Assembly (NCBI GenBank): GCA_002709695.1
Contig: PAQF01000031.1
Span: 9,172-48,712 of the forward strand
Source of the DNA: Candidatus Poribacteria bacterium
GTDB taxonomy: Bacteria; Poribacteria; WGA-4E; UBA9662
Length of the DNA stretch: 39,541 nucleotides
Direction: 5' to 3'
Positions 1-8,217 of this stretch are shown piece after piece. The notes beneath the pieces are model-generated. The model was not told the DNA's origin, did not search any database, and saw nothing but the letters and a program-made list of their open reading frames with translations. How positions within the stretch are numbered: position 1 is the stretch's first letter; every line of letters starts with the position of its first letter. A program made the translations under genes and the position numbers.

Positions 1-109
1 GCATTTTAGTTTATGCTGATTAAATAAGGAACTCCCTAGTCACCATGCTACTTAATCATTATTTGGCTTGGTGAAACGACGATTATAGGGAGTAGTACTT
101 GGCTTATCA

Positions 110-129
110 CAGAGATAGTCCTATCTCTG
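110..129. repeat. Inverted repeat, 9-bp arms
   Basis: The arms CAGAGATAG and CTATCTCTG are exact reverse complements with a 2-base centre (TC). It is followed by GGTTTTAAC, a weak T tract, so it could be a weak terminator of an unseen upstream transcript. The very short loop fits a protein-binding operator better. No gene lies close on either side. Confidence 0.45.
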
Positions 130-504
130 GTTTTAACTAGTATCATACTTCTATGATTGTAGTAATATAGTTTCATTTGCATGTTTCAGCTAATACCTAC
201 AGTCTTTCACGCAATACATACGCACAGTAAGATCCAATATCCTTGGGGTTGTGCTGGAGTATGTCGTAAAAAGCCATCATCTGTATAGTTAAAAAATCTC
301 GAATAGAAAGATTGACAACCATTCCAAACCAATCCGGATCATATTGAACAATTGTAAGTGGTTATTATACTAATTAAAACAAAAAGGAATCAGCATAACA
401 TGACAAAAGTTGTAGGTTTATGGAGAACAAGAAGCTAGGATACATAAAACATGAGACCATCACCAACCTATGGCAATTCAATCTCACTAAATATCTATTA
501 AACT

Positions 505-548
505 AGTAAAATCACCCATCTCTATTTTTCTAGAAGGGTAATTTTACT
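505..548 (+). promoter_or_regulatory. Imperfect hairpin upstream of GH32 gene
   Basis: Left arm AGTAAAATCACCC (505-517) pairs with right arm GGGTAATTTTACT (536-548) at 12 of 13 positions, with an 18-base loop. It lies about 85 bases before the TTG start of the fructosidase gene. There is no T run on the plus strand after the stem, so it is not a clear intrinsic terminator. A leader-RNA structure or operator is possible. Confidence 0.35.
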
Positions 549-633
549 ATTGCTTGTCGGAGTACCTGTACATGGCGCCAGCCGTCTAATGGCGAAAATG
601 TAAATTTGTATTCACGATAACAAGGAGGAAAAA

Positions 634-2202
634 TTGGACGGACACAGCATATCTATGACATTGGAGAAGAATTTCCTGCTCATTCCCATCTGGAATGGAG
701 CAAAGATGATTCGTATTAATTTAAGTATTGATGGCCAGAATGTACGTGAGTTTGATGCTGAACTTGCAACAACGAGGGAACAAATCAGTTTTTGGTCATT
801 CCTTGATATTACAGCTTTCCAGAAAAAGGAAGCTCTACTTAAACTAGATGGAGCAACGGAAGAAGGAATAGCACTGATTACCCAGGCTGACGAAATCCCA
901 GATTCCAGTGGCTTTTATAATGAGTCATTACGTCCACAGTTCCACTTTTCCCAAACGCTTGGTTGGAACAATGACCCGAATGGCATGGTCTACTATGATG
1001 GAGAATGGCACCTCTACTTCCAACACAACCCTTATGGTTGGAAGTGGGGAAACATGCACTGGGGACATGCGACTAGTACAGATCTGGTTCATTGGAAACA
1101 ATTGCCTATAGCTATTTATAACAAACAACATGGTGATTGGGCTTTTTCCGGTAGTGCTGTGGTTGATGAGAACAACACTGCGGGTTGGCAAACTGGTAAT
1201 GAGAAGGTTATTGTCGCATCATGGACCAGCACGGGACGAGGGGAATGTGTCGCTTACAGTAACGATCGTGGTAGGACATTTACCGAATATGAAGGCAATC
1301 CAGTGGTGCAACATGCTGGACGTGACCCAAAGATCATCTGGTATCAACCTGATAAACATTGGGTTATGGCAGTTTACGACGAATCAGAAGAATCAGGGCG
1401 ATCCATTGCTTTTTATACGTCTGGAGATATGAAGAACTGGGAATTCCAGAGTAAACTGGAGGGTTACTATGAATGCCCCGAGATTTTTGAACTGCCCGTT
1501 GACGGTGATTCTAACAACACTCGTTGGGTTTTGTTTGCTGCTGACGCCCGTTATGCTATCGGTCAATTCGATGGGAAGGTCTTTTCACCTGAACACGATG
1601 ACAAATACCAAGTACACTATGGAAAGTACTATGCCTCCCAAATCTTCAACAACAGCCCCGATGGCCGAAAGATCCAGATTGGTTGGGCGCAAATAGAGAT
1701 GCCAAACATGCCATTCAACCAGACATTCAGTTTCCCTCATTCGTTGACGTTACGAACGACTGACATAGGCATTCGTATGTTTGCAGAACCAGTGAAGGAA
1801 ATAGAGATACTTCATCGAAAACAACATATCAGCAAGGATGTGTGCCTCGTTGAAAATCAGCCGGTCAATCTTAATGTTTCAGGCGAACTCTTCGATATCC
1901 GAGCTAAATTCCAAATTAACGATGCAAAGATTATTGGCCTTGATGTGGGGGGAGAGAAAATCACATACGATACCAAAGAGAATCAACTAAACGGTATTGA
2001 GATGACACCAATAAATGGAGAAATTTCAATACAGATTCTAGTTGACCGTCCGATGCTGGAAATTGTTGGCAACAATGGAAGGGTATTCTTAACTAATCCA
2101 CGTCAACAGCACGGTGAAGTTTCGCTAATCTCTGCTTTTGTAAAAGAAGGCCAAGCGAGGTTAGTCAGTCTAGAAGCTAATGAACTTCGATCTATTTGGT
2201 AA
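634..2202 (+). CDS. Glycoside hydrolase family 32 (levanase/invertase-type beta-fructofuranosidase)
   Basis: This retaining glycosidase likely releases fructose from levan, inulin or sucrose-type oligosaccharides. All three GH32 signatures are visible: WNNDPNG with nucleophile Asp114, RDP with the stabilising Asp231, and ECPE with acid/base Glu280. The five-bladed propeller occupies about residues 98-400. A beta-sandwich follows to the end. About 95 residues precede the catalytic domain, as in levanases with an extra N-terminal beta domain. The TTG start is chosen because a strong AAGGAGG (622-628) sits 5 bases upstream; an in-frame ATG at 655 is the alternative. There is no signal peptide, so action in the cytoplasm on imported oligosaccharides is likely. 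Exact substrate is not readable from sequence. Confidence 0.93.
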   Translation: MDGHSISMTLEKNFLLIPIWNGAKMIRINLSIDGQNVREFDAELATTREQISFWSFLDITAFQKKEALLKLDGATEEGIALITQADEIPDSSGFYNESLRPQFHFSQTLGWNNDPNGMVYYDGEWHLYFQHNPYGWKWGNMHWGHATSTDLVHWKQLPIAIYNKQHGDWAFSGSAVVDENNTAGWQTGNEKVIVASWTSTGRGECVAYSNDRGRTFTEYEGNPVVQHAGRDPKIIWYQPDKHWVMAVYDESEESGRSIAFYTSGDMKNWEFQSKLEGYYECPEIFELPVDGDSNNTRWVLFAADARYAIGQFDGKVFSPEHDDKYQVHYGKYYASQIFNNSPDGRKIQIGWAQIEMPNMPFNQTFSFPHSLTLRTTDIGIRMFAEPVKEIEILHRKQHISKDVCLVENQPVNLNVSGELFDIRAKFQINDAKIIGLDVGGEKITYDTKENQLNGIEMTPINGEISIQILVDRPMLEIVGNNGRVFLTNPRQQHGEVSLISAFVKEGQARLVSLEANELRSIW

Positions 2203-2262
2203 ATAGGAACACACTGGAAATAACAACTTTTAGTTTAATACAAATTATCAACGAGATGCTAG

Positions 2263-3408
2263 ATGCTAACGCTCATTCTTGCTAGCTTAGTCATGGGACT
2301 AACATCAATAGTTTCTAATGTTGACAATAACGAACCAACAATAGGAAAAAAAGTGAAAGTTTTTATTTTAGCGGGACAATCCAATATGGAAGGCCATGGT
2401 CAAATACGTAGTCTTAATCATCTTGGACAACATCCACAGTATGGTTACTTGCTAGAAAAATTGAAAAACGCAGACGGATCTTGGAAGGAGCGTGAAGATG
2501 TGATCATTACATGGCAAGCCAGAGAGAAAAAGAGCGGGCCACTGACCGTTGGGTGGGGAAGTCAAAATCACGAAATAGGCCCGGAGTTGATGTTTGGTAC
2601 TGTCATGGGTGAAAAATATGATGAGCAGGTATTGTTAATTAAAACTGCTTGGGGAGGCAAAGATGTATTCTGCGACTTTCGTTCGCCTACTGCAGGCAGC
2701 CTAACTGAAGATGAAGCGCTTTTGTTAGAACGAGAACAATCGGAAAACAATAATCGCGAAATCGGATATTACTACCGCAAACTGATTTCAGAAATTAAAG
2801 AGCAGCTGATGAATATTGATAATTTGGTTCCTGGTTATCAAGGTCAGGGTTATGAAATTTCGGGAATGGCTTGGTTCCAAGGTTGGAACGATTTCTGCCA
2901 ATGGCATATCGAGATTGATCAGAAAAAAGTGGGAACTGGGATCATAGAAAATTATCCTAAGAATTTGTCAGCCATGTTTCGTGATCTACGTCAGGATCTC
3001 AATGTCCCCAATATGCCAATTGTCATTGGTGAAATGGGAATTGGTGGGTATGACATTGCGTTAAGGGCTAAGGGTCAGGAGAATCATGAAGCGCAAGCCG
3101 TGATGAACTTTCGTCAGGCACAACAAGCTGTTGCAGAGGACAAAACGCTGAGAAACGTCACTTTTGTTCCTACAGCGGGTTTTTGGGACACTCGCCTCCA
3201 AGAACTCCGTCAGATTAGTGATGCCTACTGGAGTGAAAAGCAGAAGAAAGGAATCTCGGATACAACGGAAAACCATCTACCTACCAAGGAACTGAACGAT
3301 GAATACTTGAATCGAGGTGGACACTGGTACTGTCACTACAACGGTTCAGCCACTAACTATTCCCTAGTTGGTTATGCTTTGGCGAACGCACTGATAACTG
3401 GAGAGTGA
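2263..3408 (+). CDS. SASA-type (DUF303) carbohydrate acetylesterase, SGNH fold
   Basis: The protein carries the sialic-acid 9-O-acetylesterase-like fold. Key motifs are FILAGQSNMEGHG with predicted nucleophile Ser40, the KTAWGG block near residues 127-132, AWFQGWND in mid-protein, and a C-terminal HYNGSATNY segment with candidate catalytic His358. In this family the reaction is removal of O-acetyl groups from sialic acid or plant/marine polysaccharides; here the sugar is unknown. The hydrophobic N-terminus (about residues 2-18) resembles an export signal but lacks positive charges in the n-region. It starts 60 bases after the GH32 gene on the same strand, so co-transcription in polysaccharide use is plausible. 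The ribosome binding site is weak. Confidence 0.82.
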   Translation: MLTLILASLVMGLTSIVSNVDNNEPTIGKKVKVFILAGQSNMEGHGQIRSLNHLGQHPQYGYLLEKLKNADGSWKEREDVIITWQAREKKSGPLTVGWGSQNHEIGPELMFGTVMGEKYDEQVLLIKTAWGGKDVFCDFRSPTAGSLTEDEALLLEREQSENNNREIGYYYRKLISEIKEQLMNIDNLVPGYQGQGYEISGMAWFQGWNDFCQWHIEIDQKKVGTGIIENYPKNLSAMFRDLRQDLNVPNMPIVIGEMGIGGYDIALRAKGQENHEAQAVMNFRQAQQAVAEDKTLRNVTFVPTAGFWDTRLQELRQISDAYWSEKQKKGISDTTENHLPTKELNDEYLNRGGHWYCHYNGSATNYSLVGYALANALITGE

Positions 3409-3456
3409 AACTAAGATTAAAACCAAACGCTAAATTTGGAATCATGGAAGGGAAAA

Positions 3457-4322
3457 ATGGATGCAAAAGAGCGATACTTCTGGGATATAACAGGATATTT
3501 AGTAGTCAAGAACGTCCTGTCTACAGAGGAATTGGAAGTTGCTAATGAGGCTATTGATTATTGTGCTGACCGCATTAATCAAAATGAGGATAATAAAGGT
3601 GTTGGCGATTCAACCTTTCTGCGTGGAACCGGTTCTCGCTGGATGCACGGTACTAACCTGCTGAACATTACCCCCCTTATTGCCAGCCGTTTCGCCAGAT
3701 GCTGGCCCACCCTGCGGTAGTCAGTCGGCTGAATCTGATGTGTGGCAAAGGGTTTCGGCTTGATCACGGTCCACAATTCAATAATGCTGTCAAAGGAACC
3801 GCCGGTTTAACACTTCATGGTTCGGGCGACCCACACAAACCTTATGTAGCTTACCATCACCAAAATAGGGGGTTTCACTGTGCTGGGGTAACCGTTACTT
3901 GGAATCTGAGTACTGCTCCTGCAGGTGGTGGAGGTTTCGCTTGCGTACCAGGTAGTCACAAGTCGAAATTTGCTATGCCTAAAGAGGTACGCAATTGCGA
4001 TGATGACATGGGTGTCGTTGTGCAACCTGAGATCCATGCGGGAGATATTCTCTTTTTTATGGATGGCGCACAGACACACGGTACCCATCCGTGGAGAAAT
4101 GACCATCAACGGAGGTCGGTACTTTTCAAATATGCTTCACGGACAGCCAACCGTGGCGGCTCCCGCCCGTATTATAAACCCGAAACCTATTGGGATGAAG
4201 AGATCGTAAGTGGAATGACGCCTGAAGAACGAGCAGTTATGTTTGGCCCCGCCTCACCACCAAAGACGCAGGAAGTTTACTTAACAGTTGATCCTGATGG
4301 CACAGTGCATCTTGATAATTAA
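3457..4322 (+). pseudogene. Frameshifted phytanoyl-CoA dioxygenase (PhyH) family gene
   Basis: The reading frame opens at ATG 3457 (GGAAGGG at 3446-3452 upstream) and would stop at 3720. The rest of the protein continues in the -1 frame to 4322. The switch falls on the six-C run at 3671-3676. Adding one C gives ...ITPPYCQPFRQMLAHP..., which aligns with TPYRKPFRQLLVHP in the intact neighbour at 4348. So one C was lost, either truly or as a sequencing error; programmed slippage is less likely. The two tandem copies look roughly half identical by eye. At the place where PhyH proteins have the iron-binding HxD, this copy reads HHQ. The distal His lies in THGTHPW. The gene is 25 bases upstream of its paralogue. 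Confidence 0.85.
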
Positions 4323-4347
4323 CTTAAGACTCTAAAGGAGACAATCA

Positions 4348-5229
4348 GTGAATGATCCAAACCGTTCCCTGTATACCGTTTCAGAAGAAGAAAAATATTG
4401 TTTCGACCTACGAGGCTATTTAATTGTATCGAATGTTTTGTGTCCAGATGAAATTGAGGCCTGTAACGCGGCTTTGGATCATTTCTCCGACAAGATTCAG
4501 ACCTTAGAAGCAGGGTCACTATCCGGAGGGTCAAGTGCGTTGACCGGTAGTTTCGGTCGACGGCAACTGACCGGGATGCTGGGTTGGCCAACTCCTTATC
4601 GTAAACCTTTCCGCCAATTATTGGTGCATCCGGTGGTCGTTTCCCGTCTGAACGAATTCTCCGGCAAAGGGTTTCGACTTGACCACGGACCGCTGTTGAT
4701 CAAAGCGATCAAAGGTACCGAAGGCCATCGGTTACATGGCGCTGGAGAGCCGTTTAGTCCAGTAGTCGCCTATCATCAACAAAATAGTAAAATTTATTGT
4801 CGAGGTATCACTGTAGCTTGGCAACTAGCTGATTGTGGGGCCGGTGATGGTGGATTTGCCATTGTTCCAGGTAGCCACAAGAGCAATGAACCGACACCAA
4901 ATGAGGTACGTAGCGTGGAGGACCATCTAGGTTTAGTGGAACAACCTGAAATGAAAGCCGGTGACGTCCTCTTTTTTGCCGAAACCGCAACCCATGGAAC
5001 CCTGCCGTGGACAGCTGACCACGAGCGACGCTCTCTCCTGTACAAATATACCTCCCGAGGAACTGCACGTGCAGTGGGAAAACACTTCACTCCCGAATCA
5101 CGCCACGGTGATTGGATCAATGAATTGCCAAGAGAACAACAAGCACTTTTCTATGGTCCCGGCGTTCATCATGGTGGGCAGTTACCTATTCTGGAATCAG
5201 ATGGGGAAACAACTTGGGTTGCTGATTAA
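4348..5229 (+). CDS. Phytanoyl-CoA dioxygenase family protein, tandem paralogue
   Basis: The 293-residue protein has the double-stranded beta-helix pattern of Fe(II)/2-oxoglutarate oxygenases of the PhyH family: the GGFAIVPGSHKS block, GDVLFF, and distal His216 in ATHGTLPW followed by an Arg pair at 227-228. The usual facial-triad motif HxD is replaced by His143-Gln-Gln145, and its upstream paralogue has HHQ at the same place. So the metal site may be altered, or another residue supplies the ligand. The GTG start is supported by AAAGGAG (4334-4340), 7 bases upstream. Substrate unknown. The neighbours are carbohydrate enzymes, which hints at a sugar or sugar-lipid substrate, but this is guesswork. 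Confidence 0.85.
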   Translation: MNDPNRSLYTVSEEEKYCFDLRGYLIVSNVLCPDEIEACNAALDHFSDKIQTLEAGSLSGGSSALTGSFGRRQLTGMLGWPTPYRKPFRQLLVHPVVVSRLNEFSGKGFRLDHGPLLIKAIKGTEGHRLHGAGEPFSPVVAYHQQNSKIYCRGITVAWQLADCGAGDGGFAIVPGSHKSNEPTPNEVRSVEDHLGLVEQPEMKAGDVLFFAETATHGTLPWTADHERRSLLYKYTSRGTARAVGKHFTPESRHGDWINELPREQQALFYGPGVHHGGQLPILESDGETTWVAD

Positions 5230-5320
5230 AATTACTTTTTCACAAGTAGCCCTCAAAACCAACTCAAACCAATCGTATAACAGAATACACTGGATATAAC
5301 AAGAAAGCTCGTTGCGACAA

Positions 5321-5338
5321 TCTGTATCGCGATACAGA
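5321..5338. repeat. Perfect 18-base palindrome
   Basis: TCTGTATCGCGATACAGA is fully self-complementary with no loop. It sits between the convergent PhyH-like gene (ends 5229) and mannonate dehydratase gene (ends 5485). No T run follows on either strand, so it is not an obvious intrinsic terminator. A dimeric regulator site is possible but the position between gene ends is odd for that. Confidence 0.5.
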
Positions 5339-5484
5339 CTTCATAGTATTCAAGATAAAGACTGGTTGAATTATCTCCGAGGGGAGCGTCATCCTTAAGA
5401 AGCTCTATAAAGCAGATTACCGAAGTATATTCTCTAGATTATGTGTTTTTTATTAGCCAAAGTTGTCTACACTAAAGATATCGT

Positions 5485-6504
5485 TCAATATGTATCCTCT
5501 TCTTCAGCTCGTTGCAACATAGCTTTCATATATGCAATTGTGTAGGCAGTTCCCACACGACTATCACCGGACATACTAGGGATATGGTCGGGGATAATAG
5601 GTCCTTTGAAACCAAACTGGTGAAGATTCTTCATGATTGGGTACATGTCCATATAGCCATTATCAACGAAAGTCTCTACGAAGTGTGGTAACGGCTTATC
5701 AACATTGCGAAAGTGAACTTTAAAGATCTTGTCGCGTTCGGCAAAATAGCGGATCGATTCCAGTACATCACTACCCATCCATTCTCCACCCTCTAACCAA
5801 CATCCAACGCAGAAACAGATTCCTACATTAGGACTATCTGCTATTTCAAGTGCTCTTTTGTAGCCATCAAAACTACTGAAGATGCATCTTGGAATTCCCG
5901 CTAACTTGGGAACAGGTGGATCATCTGGATGAATGCCAATCATTACGCCCGATTCTTCAGCTACTGGAGCTACCGCCTTAATGAAATAAGTATAATTATC
6001 CCAAATCTCTTCTTCTGTGTATTCACGTCCATGAGATAAAGGCATATCAAAAGTTCTGCCGTGCCAATGCCCTGCCTTAGCTTTGTTAAGATTGAAACCA
6101 CGAGCAGAAGCCCCACCACGTGTCTCCTCACGTTCGGTACTCCAAATACCATTGCCCATATGAGCATAAGTTGTATAAGGAATTCCAGCCTGACCCAATG
6201 CACGTAGATGAGCTTTATATTCCTCTATCTTAGCATCCCTATTTTCTAAGTTTAAAACGATTGCATCTTGGTTGTGAACATCCAAATTACCAAATCCGTA
6301 GACCTCAATACCATATTCAGCGAACTTTTCGCGCGTGTTTTTATAATAATCAACATTAGCATTTGTTGCATCCGTCCACAAAACGGCATGCTTTAATCCC
6401 ATTTGTCGGACAAATTGAAAGTCACCTTCAGTAGCCTCCGGTGACATTTGCGCTGTTATTTTGACGCCAGGTGCTATTCCAGCTAAAGGATCATCCTTAA
6501 CCAT
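5485..6504 (-). CDS. uxuA: Mannonate dehydratase
   Basis: Converts D-mannonate to 2-keto-3-deoxygluconate in hexuronate (glucuronate) breakdown. The TIM-barrel protein of 339 residues shows UxuA family marks: GIHPDDPP with His192, the cysteine block CFCVGC (Cys230/Cys232), KVHFRNV with His264, and IPDHIP with Asp306. These correspond to the His-Cys-His-Asp metal site of the family. It is somewhat shorter than the E. coli enzyme but similar to many single-domain homologues. The ATG start has GGGAGA about 6 bases upstream on the minus strand (6511-6516). It stands alone on this strand between two plus-strand carbohydrate clusters, so its regulation is separate. A related xylose-isomerase-like sugar enzyme is the less likely alternative. 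Confidence 0.9.
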   Translation of the reverse strand: MVKDDPLAGIAPGVKITAQMSPEATEGDFQFVRQMGLKHAVLWTDATNANVDYYKNTREKFAEYGIEVYGFGNLDVHNQDAIVLNLENRDAKIEEYKAHLRALGQAGIPYTTYAHMGNGIWSTEREETRGGASARGFNLNKAKAGHWHGRTFDMPLSHGREYTEEEIWDNYTYFIKAVAPVAEESGVMIGIHPDDPPVPKLAGIPRCIFSSFDGYKRALEIADSPNVGICFCVGCWLEGGEWMGSDVLESIRYFAERDKIFKVHFRNVDKPLPHFVETFVDNGYMDMYPIMKNLHQFGFKGPIIPDHIPSMSGDSRVGTAYTIAYMKAMLQRAEEEDTY

Positions 6505-7002
6505 GTTTAGTCTCCCATATTAATTCAATCACCATTTTAAAGTATGTCAAAACATTTATATCATTAATGAATTACTGTAGTGTTCACTGGTTTAATATTA
6601 TACCAGCCCGAGCCTATCTCAAGGTTGAAAATTGCACAAACCGCCGCACACATAAGTCTCTTCAACCATACCTAACTAAGGCAGTTATAGCCAAGAATGA
6701 ATTAAGAACAGGCGGCAAAATGTAGCTTTTTTCCTGATAATATCATATTCTAGGCGAGGCGAAGTTGAAATATCAAATTATTAATCCAAAGACTGTGGTG
6801 GTTCTTGAATAAAATGGTTGCGTTTCTATGGGGCTTGGCAATGGTGTTCTGGTTAGAGCTAACCAAGAAAACAAGTGATGACCAGTAAAAAGTTTTTCTT
6901 CCTTTGCACCTATCGTCTCAATCATTAAAATGTTAAGAGAAATTAATAGCAGTTCATAACCTAGGAAACACTCAATTAGCGTTATGTTGGATAACTAGAT
7001 AG
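6505..7002. other. Divergent intergenic region
   Basis: This stretch separates the divergent mannonate dehydratase and SGNH hydrolase genes, so it should carry promoters for both. No convincing ORF was seen. One short inverted repeat, TGGTTAG-AG-CTAACCA at 6850-6865, could bind a regulator. I could not identify clear -35/-10 pairs. Confidence 0.5.
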
Positions 7003-7551
7003 GTGAAAACAGTTCTTCTCATTGGTAGTTCTATATTTGAACAATGGAATAACATTAAGGACTTAGTGCCTGGTTATTCTGTAAAGAACTGTGCGATTGG
7101 AGGAACAACAACTTCTTACTGGTTAGAGCATTTGGCTGATGTTTTAACTGCCGAATCAACGGATGTAGTACTACTATACTGCGGGAGCAACGATGTCAAC
7201 CATGGAGTTCCCGAAGAGAACATTATTGCAAATGTATCGCAGTGTTGCAAAATTGTCCATGACCTATCACCTACCACAGTATTTGCTTATTTCAGTGTCA
7301 TCAAAGCACCGCAGAAAAGTGGCAAATGGGAACTCATTGAGAGGTTGAACTCAACCATTCGGATCGGACTACCAACCAGCGACCTCTATGTTGAAACGAA
7401 TGATGTATTCTTTGATGATAAGCTCCCCATGAACCATTTTTTTGCTAAGGATGGCCTACATTTAACAAATGAGGCTTACCTTGCACTATTAACTTATGCA
7501 CGGCCGCTCATATCTAATTGGATAGGAGTCGTTCCATCCACATCAACTTAA
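7003..7551 (+). CDS. SGNH/GDSL-family hydrolase
   Basis: A small single-domain esterase of 182 residues. Block I is GSS with predicted nucleophile Ser10, block II Gly is in AIGG (31-34), block III Asn63 in GSND, and block V is Asp150-x-x-His153 in DGLHLTNEAY. This is the full SGNH set, so it should be active. Family members remove acetyl or acyl groups from sugars, lipids or thioesters; no substrate can be assigned here. No signal peptide is present. The gene starts with GTG and is followed after 14 bases by the RraA-like gene, then GH89, forming a likely operon. A weak Shine-Dalgarno leaves the start slightly uncertain. Confidence 0.85.
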   Translation: MKTVLLIGSSIFEQWNNIKDLVPGYSVKNCAIGGTTTSYWLEHLADVLTAESTDVVLLYCGSNDVNHGVPEENIIANVSQCCKIVHDLSPTTVFAYFSVIKAPQKSGKWELIERLNSTIRIGLPTSDLYVETNDVFFDDKLPMNHFFAKDGLHLTNEAYLALLTYARPLISNWIGVVPSTST

Positions 7552-7565
7552 TAAAGGAATTTTGC

Positions 7566-8186
7566 GTGATTGAGTACTCAAAATATAGTAAGCTTTCGCC
7601 AACTGCTTACGCAGAGGCTTTAAACCGTTGCCAATTTATGGATTTTGGTATTAATGAGTTATGGCCACAAATACCAAGAATTGCAGGTCCAGCATTTACG
7701 GTGCAACTTCACCCGGGTGATAATTTAATGCTCCATGCCGCAATTTATGAAGCACCAACGGGTTCTGTGATTGTTGTCAAGGCTGGCGACACAGACTTCG
7801 CGGTAGCTGGCGGTAACGTTTGTGCAGTAGCACAAAAGAGAGGAGTCATCGGGTTTGTAATAGATGGCGTGATTCGGGATCTAGCAGAAATACGGCAGAA
7901 TAAATTCCCGGTATTTGCCCGTGGTGTTATACCGATACCTGGGCAAAAGAATATTACTGGGCCACTGAATATACCCATAAAATGTGGAGGAGTAAACATC
8001 TCTCCAGGAGATATCATTGTCGCAGATGAAGAAGGCATTGCAGTTATACCCATTGAAAAAGAAGACCAAGTATATAAAGCTGCAAAAGCTAGGTCAAAAA
8101 ACGATGCAATGATATCTCTCGATGATTGGGAAACAGAACACTACGCTAAGATAATGTCGTTAATCAAACAAAGATCCAAAACGTAA
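7566..8186 (+). CDS. RraA / HMG-aldolase family protein
   Basis: The protein belongs to the RraA-like family, whose catalytic members are metal-dependent class II aldolases acting on 4-hydroxy-4-methyl-2-oxoglutarate or similar 2-oxo acids to give pyruvate. The signature is VIDGVIRDL, with Asp100, Arg104 and Asp105, then FPVFARG. The conserved Arg-Asp pair matches the catalytic pair known in the aldolases, so an aldolase or decarboxylase role is more likely than the RNase E regulator role. I chose GTG 7566 because AAAGGAA (7553-7559) lies 6 bases upstream; a TTG at 7518 would overlap the previous gene. It may use a keto acid derived from sugar breakdown, which is inference. Confidence 0.85.
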   Translation: MIEYSKYSKLSPTAYAEALNRCQFMDFGINELWPQIPRIAGPAFTVQLHPGDNLMLHAAIYEAPTGSVIVVKAGDTDFAVAGGNVCAVAQKRGVIGFVIDGVIRDLAEIRQNKFPVFARGVIPIPGQKNITGPLNIPIKCGGVNISPGDIIVADEEGIAVIPIEKEDQVYKAAKARSKNDAMISLDDWETEHYAKIMSLIKQRSKT

Positions 8187-8217
8187 TAATTACAAACAAA
8201 GGACAGGTAGCATACGC

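Larger units (their letters stand above)
1..633. other. Intergenic region at left edge
   Basis: No convincing gene was seen in these 633 bases on either strand. The stretch is AT-rich and stop-dense. Two structures stand out and are listed separately: a near-perfect 20-base palindrome at 110-129 and a long imperfect hairpin at 505-548. The last bases carry the ribosome binding site of the GH32 gene. Confidence 0.6.

Noticed and set aside
2207-2225. Resemblance between sequences after the GH32 gene and after the second PhyH gene (5284-5300), both with cactgga-a/t-ataac
   Set aside because: Only about 15 bases with mismatches; not enough for a repeat family.
3657-3720. Programmed -1 frameshift in the PhyH gene
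   Set aside because: There is a slippery C run, but no strong downstream structure was seen, and one-base loss explains the data more simply.
6854-6867. 14-base stretch TAGAGCTAACCAAG also found near 18500
   Set aside because: Repeats of this length are expected by chance in 40 kb.
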